NCBI GenBank assembly: GCA_007117555.1 | Contig: SKGI01000044.1 | Coordinates: 1 to 6,750, forward strand | Source of the DNA: Candidatus Izemoplasma sp. | GTDB lineage: Bacteria; Bacillota_I; Bacilli_A; Izemoplasmatales; Izemoplasmataceae | Direction: 5' to 3' | DNA: 6,750 nt | In this document: positions 1-4,319 of the stretch, piece after piece | Numbering within the stretch: the stretch's first letter is position 1 | Layout of the letters: the number at the start of each line of letters is the position of its first letter | Made by a program: the position numbers and the translations under genes | Notes under the pieces: generated by a model | Told to the model about the DNA's origin: nothing | Database searches by the model: none | The model's input: only the letters and a program-made list of their open reading frames with translations

Positions 1-1106
1 AAGAAGCACGAACACAGATTTTCGCCCGCGTAGAAGGTGAAATGACACAAGAAATCGCTCAGTACATCAAAGAAGAAGAAGAAAAAGCGAAACTAGAAGT
101 TGACAAGAAAGCCAAACATTTGCTCGCCTATTCGATGCAAAAATATGCTCAAGATGTGACGAGTGAACGCACAGTGAGTGTTGTCAATCTCCCCAATGAT
201 GATATGAAAGGTCGCATCATTGGCCGTGAGGGTCGTAACATTCGCACCATTGAAGCGTTGACCGGTGTCGATTTAATCATCGATGACACCCCTGAAGCTG
301 TCGTATTAAGCGGCTTTGATCCGATTCGTCGTGAAATTGCCAAACGGGCGATTGAAACCTTAGTTAGCGATGGCCGCATTCATCCTGGCCGCATTGAAGA
401 AGTGGTTGAGAAATCACGTGAAGAAATTGATCGTTTCATCCGTGACCGTGGTGAAGAAGCGGTCTTTGAAGCTGGCATCGGTCGTGTCCATCCAGACCTG
501 GTCAAATTACTTGGACGCCTACACTTTAGAACAAGTTATGGACAAAACGTGCTGAAGCATTCCATTGAATGTGCCTTCCTTGCAGGAAAAATGGCTGTGG
601 AAATTGGTGAGGATGAAATTCTTGCTAGACGGGCCGCTTTACTGCATGATATTGGTAAAGCTGTCGATCATGAAGTTGAAGGATCACATGTCGACATTGG
701 GGTCAACATCGCCAATCGCTACAAAGAGCCGTTGGCCGTTGTGGATGCTATTGCCTCTCACCACGGTGAATCAGAAGCGAAAACAGTCATCGCTGTACTC
801 GTTGCAGCCTCAGATGCGTTAAGCGCTGCACGGCCTGGTGCACGTAGTGAATCTCTTGATTCGTATATTAAGCGTCTTGAACAACTTGAAAACTTATCAA
901 ACGAGTTTGAAGGTGTGGATCAAGCGTATGCTATTCAAGCTGGGCGTGAAGTACGTGTGCTTGTTAAACCCGATAAAATTGATGACGCTTTAGCGCACAA
1001 ATTGGCCCGTGACATCAAACATAAAATTGAAGAACAAATGTCTTATCCAGGTACAATTAAAGTCACAGTCATTCGTGAAACACGCGCACAAGACATTGCT
1101 AAATAA
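1..1106 (+). CDS. rny: Ribonuclease Y, 3' part (5' end outside window)
   Basis: Membrane-anchored endoribonuclease that starts mRNA decay and processing in Firmicutes. The frame is open from base 3 and ends at TAA 1104-1106, giving 367 visible codons. The family is about 520 residues, so roughly 150 N-terminal residues (the membrane anchor and most of the coiled coil) lie upstream. What is visible starts with the charged end of the coiled coil ([15 protein letters not shown]). A KH RNA-binding domain follows with [12 protein letters not shown] at 210-245. The HD domain has its metal-binding pair HD in [12 protein letters not shown] (HD codons at 645-650) and a later SHH at 756-764. The C-terminal stretch [16 protein letters not shown] to [11 protein letters not shown] is typical of the family. 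The in-frame ATG at 42 lies inside the coiled coil and is not the start. A hairpin terminator follows 7 bp after the stop. Motifs are intact and nothing suggests decay of the gene. Confidence 0.97.
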   Translation, partial: EARTQIFARVEGEMTQEIAQYIKEEEEKAKLEVDKKAKHLLAYSMQKYAQDVTSERTVSVVNLPNDDMKGRIIGREGRNIRTIEALTGVDLIIDDTPEAVVLSGFDPIRREIAKRAIETLVSDGRIHPGRIEEVVEKSREEIDRFIRDRGEEAVFEAGIGRVHPDLVKLLGRLHFRTSYGQNVLKHSIECAFLAGKMAVEIGEDEILARRAALLHDIGKAVDHEVEGSHVDIGVNIANRYKEPLAVVDAIASHHGESEAKTVIAVLVAASDALSAARPGARSESLDSYIKRLEQLENLSNEFEGVDQAYAIQAGREVRVLVKPDKIDDALAHKLARDIKHKIEEQMSYPGTIKVTVIRETRAQDIAK

Positions 1107-1112
1107 TCGACT

Positions 1113-1137
1113 AAAGCCTTCCATTTGGAAGGCTTTT
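1113..1137 (+). terminator. Intrinsic terminator after rny, short U tract
   Basis: A perfect 10-bp stem (AAAGCCTTCC at 1113-1122 pairing with GGAAGGCTTT at 1127-1136) closes an ATTT loop. It is followed by only four T residues in total (1134-1137), then CCATC. The weak U tract suggests partial readthrough, so the downstream genes may receive some transcription from rny. I see no convincing promoter between this hairpin and the next start codon. Confidence 0.75.
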
Positions 1138-1144
1138 CCATCAC

Positions 1145-1150
1145 AGGAGG
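1145..1150 (+). promoter_or_regulatory. Ribosome binding site fixing a TTG start
   Basis: AGGAGG lies 8 nt before TTG 1159-1161. It is the strongest Shine-Dalgarno match near this gene and sets the start at TTG rather than at an upstream ATG buried in rny or at a later internal ATG. Confidence 0.85.
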
Positions 1151-1158
1151 CAGACACT

Positions 1159-1680
1159 TTGGAACGGTATGATGTGTTTGATGCCGCTGGGCGTCCACTA
1201 AATAAACGTTATCGACGAGGTCAAATGCCGCAACTTGGTGAATATATGCCAGTCATTCATGTTTGGCTACGTCGTCACGATGACACTTTTCTTATTCAAC
1301 AAAGGGCTAAGACAAGCGACCCTACGCCTTATCAATGGGCTACAACAACAGGGTTACCCAATGCGGGTGAAACCTTTTTAGCAGCGGCGCAACGTGAAAC
1401 ACACGAAGAACTCGGGCTTAATTTTCCGCTTTTAGCCTTTCAGAAAATACGGACGGTGACCACGCATACAGGACGTTATCAAACCCACACCCAAGTGTAT
1501 TTGGTTGAACTGACCGAACACGATCCATCCCTTCATGTTAATCCGTCTGAAGTCCAGCAAACAGCCTATTTAACCTTATGTGAGATTCAACAAAAAATAA
1601 GGCAAGGAACCTTTTGGGACTACCCAATGTTACTAAATGATGTGATGTATTTCAGTGCTTTAGAGGAGGTTATGCGATGA
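1159..1680 (+). CDS. Nudix hydrolase, substrate unknown
   Basis: A 173-residue Nudix protein starting at TTG 1159, 8 nt after AGGAGG. Nudix enzymes hydrolyse nucleoside-diphosphate-linked compounds using a divalent metal. The Nudix box is complete at residues 65-87: G65, E71, then R79-E80-T-H-E83-E84-L-G86-L, fitting GX5EX7REUXEEXGU except for Thr at the first hydrophobic position. The N-terminus (YDVFDAAGRPL, then GEYMPVIHVWL) resembles the cytosolic Nudix group related to isopentenyl-diphosphate isomerase. The catalytic Cys of true type 1 isomerases is replaced by Thr just before G65, so that activity is unlikely. No signal peptide or membrane segment is seen. It sits between rny and ymdB, and its TGA overlaps the ymdB ATG by 4 bp, implying translational coupling. 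Family assignment is firm; the substrate cannot be read from the sequence. Confidence 0.9.
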   Translation: MERYDVFDAAGRPLNKRYRRGQMPQLGEYMPVIHVWLRRHDDTFLIQQRAKTSDPTPYQWATTTGLPNAGETFLAAAQRETHEELGLNFPLLAFQKIRTVTTHTGRYQTHTQVYLVELTEHDPSLHVNPSEVQQTAYLTLCEIQQKIRQGTFWDYPMLLNDVMYFSALEEVMR

Positions 1681-2435
1681 AACTGTTATGGGTTGGTGAT
1701 GTTTATGGGGCGAAGGGCCTTGAGTCTTTACAACGCTTCTTACCTTCGCTTAAGCGTGATCATCAGTATCAACTATTAGTTGTCAATGGTGAAAATGTTG
1801 CCGATGGCCTTGGCATTCGGCTGCGCGATTATAAAACGATTATGTCACTGGGTGCGCATATGATTACGCTTGGAAACCATGGCTTTTCTAAACGCGATGT
1901 TCTAGAGTTTATTGATACAGGCAATTTGGTGCGCCCTTTAAACTATCCGCCTGGCACGCCTGGTCAAGGCTTACGGATTATCAACTATAACGGCATGCGC
2001 ATGGCTGTACTGTCTGTCATGGGCCGGGTATTCATGCACGATCCACTTGACAATCCGTTTACAGCACTCGATGTCGCTTTGTCTGAACTTGAGGTAGACC
2101 GAATCATCGTTGAAGTGCATGCTGAAGCAACGAGTGAAAAACTAGCCATTGCCCATTATTTAGATGGGCGCGTTGATGCCGTTGTCGGGACGCATACGCA
2201 TGTCCAAACAAATGATGCGATGCAACTCCCAAAAGGGACGCTATATATGACTGATTTAGGGATGACAGGCGTAAAGTATGGTATTTTAGGCGCCGATCGG
2301 GATAAAGTTATGCATAAATTTTTAACGGGCATGCCGACTAGACTTCAAGCTTCAGAAGAAACACAGCTGCAGTTAAATGCTGCACTCCTTGATTTTAGCG
2401 CACAAACGATTCAACCGATTCACATTTCTGATTAA
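1677..2435 (+). CDS. ymdB: YmdB-family metallophosphoesterase
   Basis: Cytosolic dinuclear-metal phosphodiesterase of the YmdB/TIGR00282 family. The Bacillus subtilis member hydrolyses 2',3'-cyclic nucleotides and influences biofilm and motility gene expression. Length is 252 residues against about 264 in B. subtilis. The expected metal and catalytic residues are all present: D8 (VGDVYG), E39-N40 (NGEN), N67-H68 (LGNH), H148 (VHAEATSEK), and H173/H175 (GTHTHVQT). The family ending DLGMTG then GILG.DR then MPTRL is also there. ATG 1677 overlaps the Nudix stop by 4 bp and has GAGGAGG at 1663-1669, 7 nt upstream. Several near-constant positions differ from the family as I recall it: GNHGF instead of GNHTWD, EVHAE instead of DFHAE, and GVKYGILG instead of GPYDGILG. 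Metal ligands are untouched, so it is probably active, perhaps with altered specificity. Confidence 0.93.
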   Translation: MKLLWVGDVYGAKGLESLQRFLPSLKRDHQYQLLVVNGENVADGLGIRLRDYKTIMSLGAHMITLGNHGFSKRDVLEFIDTGNLVRPLNYPPGTPGQGLRIINYNGMRMAVLSVMGRVFMHDPLDNPFTALDVALSELEVDRIIVEVHAEATSEKLAIAHYLDGRVDAVVGTHTHVQTNDAMQLPKGTLYMTDLGMTGVKYGILGADRDKVMHKFLTGMPTRLQASEETQLQLNAALLDFSAQTIQPIHISD

Positions 2436-2447
2436 TTAGGTGATTGC

Positions 2448-3887
2448 ATGAACAACCTTTACGACAAATACTTCAACAAACCATCCATTCGAGATGCCCG
2501 TAAACGGCGCTCAACCGATACACCGCGATTTAGTTATCAGCCACAATCCCATCTTGGTGCACTCGGTGCAGGTAAGACATACTTGATTCAAACTTACGGA
2601 TGCCAAGGCAATGAAGCGGATACAGAAACGATGCAAGGCATTTTACATGAAATGGGTTTTAGTCCAGTACACGAGCCTAGTAAAGCAGATCTCATTGTTT
2701 TAAATACGTGTGCCATTCGAGCGAATGCTGAAAACCGTGTTTTTGGTGAGATTGGTCGCTTAAAGCAATTTAAACGGCATAACCCTGATCTTTTATTAGC
2801 TGTCGCAGGGTGTATGCCACAAGAAGAAAGTGTTGTTGAGAAGTTGCTAAAAAGCTATCCGTATGTCGATTTAATATTCGGAACCCATAATATTCATAAG
2901 CTCCCTTACTACTTAGAAAGTGCCATACTGTCTAAAGAACGGGTGATTGAAGTTTTTAGCGAAGAAGGCGCCATCATCGAGAACTTACCTAAAGCGCGCG
3001 ATCATGCTTACAAAGCTTGGGTGAACATTATGTATGGCTGCGATGAGTTTTGTACATACTGCATCGTACCTTATACCCGCGGTAAAGAACGCAGTCGTGC
3101 ACCTGAAGATGTGTTAGAAGAAATCCGCGCCTTAGCTTCAGAAGGTTATCGTGAAGTAACGTTGCTCGGTCAAAACGTCAATGCTTATGGCCGTGATTTT
3201 AACGATCGAGACTACACATTCGCCCATCTTTTAGCCGATTTGCGTGACGTGCCCATCGACCGAGTTCGTTTTACGACGTCGCATCCTAAAGATTTAGACG
3301 AAGCGACGATTTTAGTACTAGCCCAAGGTGGCAATCTTATGCCACACATTCATTTACCCGTTCAGTCTGGCAGCGACGCTGTATTGAAAAAAATGAACCG
3401 CCACTATACGCGCGAAGTATTTTTACAGTGTGTAGATACAATCCGCACACATATCCCTGATGCGTCACTCACGACCGATTTAATCGTCGGATTTCCCACC
3501 GAAACCGATGCGGATTTTGAAGCGACGCTTGACCTCGTAAAAACGGTTGGGTTTGAAGGCGCTTTTACGTTCATTTTTTCACCGCGCGATGGCACCCCCG
3601 CTGCTCAGTATGTCGATGATGTGCCCGCAGAAGTGAAAAAAACGCGCTTGCAAACATTGAATCAAGCCATCAATGCGGGTTATCTCGCAGGTCATAAACG
3701 GTTTGAAGGGCAAACCGTTAAAGTGCTTGTTGATGGTCAAAGCAAGAGCGACCCAACTATTTTAGCTGGTTACACACCCCACAATAAGTTAGTCAACTTC
3801 AGTGGTCTAGCTGAGTTAAAAGGTCAAATTGTCGATGTGAAAATCACTGAAGCGAAAACATGGTTTCTTAAAGGAACGGTTATATGA
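2448..3887 (+). CDS. miaB: tRNA methylthiotransferase MiaB
   Basis: Radical-SAM enzyme that converts i6A37 to ms2i6A37 in tRNAs reading U-starting codons. It has 479 residues against about 509 in B. subtilis. The N-terminal methylthiotransferase domain carries the auxiliary [4Fe-4S] ligands C52 (YGCQ), C88 (NTCAIR.NAEN) and C122 (AGCMPQEE). The radical SAM triad is C198-x3-C202-x2-C205 in MYGCDEFCTYCIVPYTRGKE, followed by LLGQNVNAYG, TTSHP, HLPVQSGSD and DLIVGFPTET. A C-terminal TRAM domain begins near residue 415 and contains GYTPHNKLVNF. The leader DKYFNKPSIRDARKR matches that of Bacillus MiaB, supporting ATG 2448. The SD (AGGTGA, 2438-2443) is weak with only 4 nt spacing. The gene lies 12 bp after ymdB in the same frame. 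GCQGNEAD replaces the usual GCQMN near C52; all six cluster cysteines are kept. Confidence 0.97.
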   Translation: MNNLYDKYFNKPSIRDARKRRSTDTPRFSYQPQSHLGALGAGKTYLIQTYGCQGNEADTETMQGILHEMGFSPVHEPSKADLIVLNTCAIRANAENRVFGEIGRLKQFKRHNPDLLLAVAGCMPQEESVVEKLLKSYPYVDLIFGTHNIHKLPYYLESAILSKERVIEVFSEEGAIIENLPKARDHAYKAWVNIMYGCDEFCTYCIVPYTRGKERSRAPEDVLEEIRALASEGYREVTLLGQNVNAYGRDFNDRDYTFAHLLADLRDVPIDRVRFTTSHPKDLDEATILVLAQGGNLMPHIHLPVQSGSDAVLKKMNRHYTREVFLQCVDTIRTHIPDASLTTDLIVGFPTETDADFEATLDLVKTVGFEGAFTFIFSPRDGTPAAQYVDDVPAEVKKTRLQTLNQAINAGYLAGHKRFEGQTVKVLVDGQSKSDPTILAGYTPHNKLVNFSGLAELKGQIVDVKITEAKTWFLKGTVI

Positions 3888-4213
3888 AAGCGCTCGAAGC
3901 CTTAATCGCTCATTTAGAAGCGGATGAGCATGTTCAGCGATTTCGTGTGCTTGAACAGCATATATTGAACCATCCATTGTATCAAGAAAAATATGCTGAA
4001 GTCATTAAACGACAAAAAATAATGGTCCAAAGCCAACATGGACATAGACAGCATGCGCAAGCCGCAGAAGCAGCGTATCAAGAAGCATTAGCACCGCTCG
4101 TTGATGATCCACTCATAAACGAGTATTTACACTTGCAAGCCCACCTTAATGAGACATTGCAAATGATTTCTCAGCTCATTGAAGCTGCCTTAACAAAGCC
4201 TTTCAACGATTGA
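3884..4213 (+). CDS. ymcA: YlbF/YmcA family protein, RicA-like
   Basis: A small helical protein of 109 residues, assigned by family resemblance and position directly after miaB, where Bacillus carries ymcA (ricA). In Bacillus, RicA with RicF and RicT forms a complex that binds iron-sulfur clusters and directs RNase Y processing of certain mRNAs. The visible pattern is NHPLYQEKYAEVIKRQK, an alanine- and glutamine-rich helix, then DDPLINEYLHLQAHLNETLQMISQLI, as in Com_YlbF proteins. The ATG overlaps the miaB TGA by 4 bp, with AAGGA at 3871-3875, 8 nt upstream. It is shorter than B. subtilis RicA (about 143 residues) and has no cysteine at all, whereas the B. subtilis protein has a cysteine in its C-terminal tail. 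Its last codons lie inside a terminator. A divergent YlbF-type paralogue is the alternative. Confidence 0.85.
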   Translation: MKALEALIAHLEADEHVQRFRVLEQHILNHPLYQEKYAEVIKRQKIMVQSQHGHRQHAQAAEAAYQEALAPLVDDPLINEYLHLQAHLNETLQMISQLIEAALTKPFND

Positions 4214-4223
4214 GAGGCTTTTT
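4195..4223 (+). terminator. Intrinsic terminator overlapping the ymcA 3' end
   Basis: A 12-bp stem pairs AAAGCCTTTCAA (4195-4206) with TTGAGAGGCTTT (4210-4221), with one G-U wobble (4202/4214) and a CGA loop. T residues run from 4219 to 4223. The ymcA stop TGA (4211-4213) lies in the 3' arm, so the last coding residues (TKPFND) form the 5' arm and loop. This ends the Nudix-ymdB-miaB-ymcA run. Confidence 0.88.
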
Positions 4224-4247
4224 CAATTATCCGTAAGGCCAATTGAA
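4222..4247. repeat. 7-bp inverted repeat spanning the mutS -35 region
   Basis: TTCAATT (4222-4228) and AATTGAA (4241-4247) are perfect inverted copies with a 12-nt spacer. The right arm overlaps the proposed -35 box. The overlapping CAATTGAATTG (4240-4250) is itself a small palindrome around a central G. It could be an operator or simply AT-rich promoter sequence. Confidence 0.4.
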
Positions 4248-4271
4248 TTGTTCAAGCGGCTAGTGTATAAT
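4243..4271 (+). promoter_or_regulatory. Sigma-A-type promoter for mutS
   Basis: TTGAAT (4243-4248, four of six consensus -35 bases) is separated by exactly 17 bp from a perfect TATAAT (4266-4271). Transcription would start near 4278, giving a leader of about 40 nt before the mutS ATG. It lies just past a strong terminator, so mutS is probably transcribed independently of the upstream genes. Confidence 0.8.
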
Positions 4272-4287
4272 AATCAAGCAGTTAGTG
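4252..4287 (+). repeat. Imperfect 14-nt direct repeat flanking the mutS -10 box
   Basis: TCAAGCGGCTAGTG (4252-4265) and TCAAGCAGTTAGTG (4274-4287) match at 12 of 14 positions with a period of 22 bp, about two helical turns. The -10 TATAAT sits exactly between them, the first copy fills most of the spacer, and the second covers the likely transcription start. The geometry fits a tandem operator; no protein is known to bind it. Confidence 0.6.
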
Positions 4288-4305
4288 AGCGTTCGCCACA
4301 AAAAC

Positions 4306-4311
4306 AAGGAG
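4306..4311 (+). promoter_or_regulatory. Ribosome binding site of mutS
   Basis: AAGGAG lies 8 nt before ATG 4320-4322, within a leader otherwise free of start codons in the mutS frame. It fixes the mutS start. Confidence 0.88.
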
Positions 4312-4319
4312 TGGAAAAC

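Noticed and set aside
1009..1158. A 50-residue N-terminal extension of the Nudix protein, from ATG 1009
   Set aside because: It lies inside rny in another frame, runs through the terminator hairpin, has no SD at 1009, and the Nudix homology begins after TTG 1159, which has a strong AGGAGG.
1345..1425. Type 1 isopentenyl-diphosphate isomerase
   Set aside because: The catalytic Cys and the metal-binding His expected around the start of the Nudix box are Thr and Leu, so only the fold resemblance remains.
2430..2450. YmdB-MiaB fusion by stop-codon readthrough, because the two genes share a frame
   Set aside because: TAA is an efficient stop, miaB has its own ATG and a family-like N-terminus, and equal frame is expected by chance one time in three.
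4214..4319. A LexA/SOS box or riboswitch upstream of mutS
   Set aside because: No GAAC-4-GTTC pattern fits, and the roughly 40-nt leader is too short for a known riboswitch.
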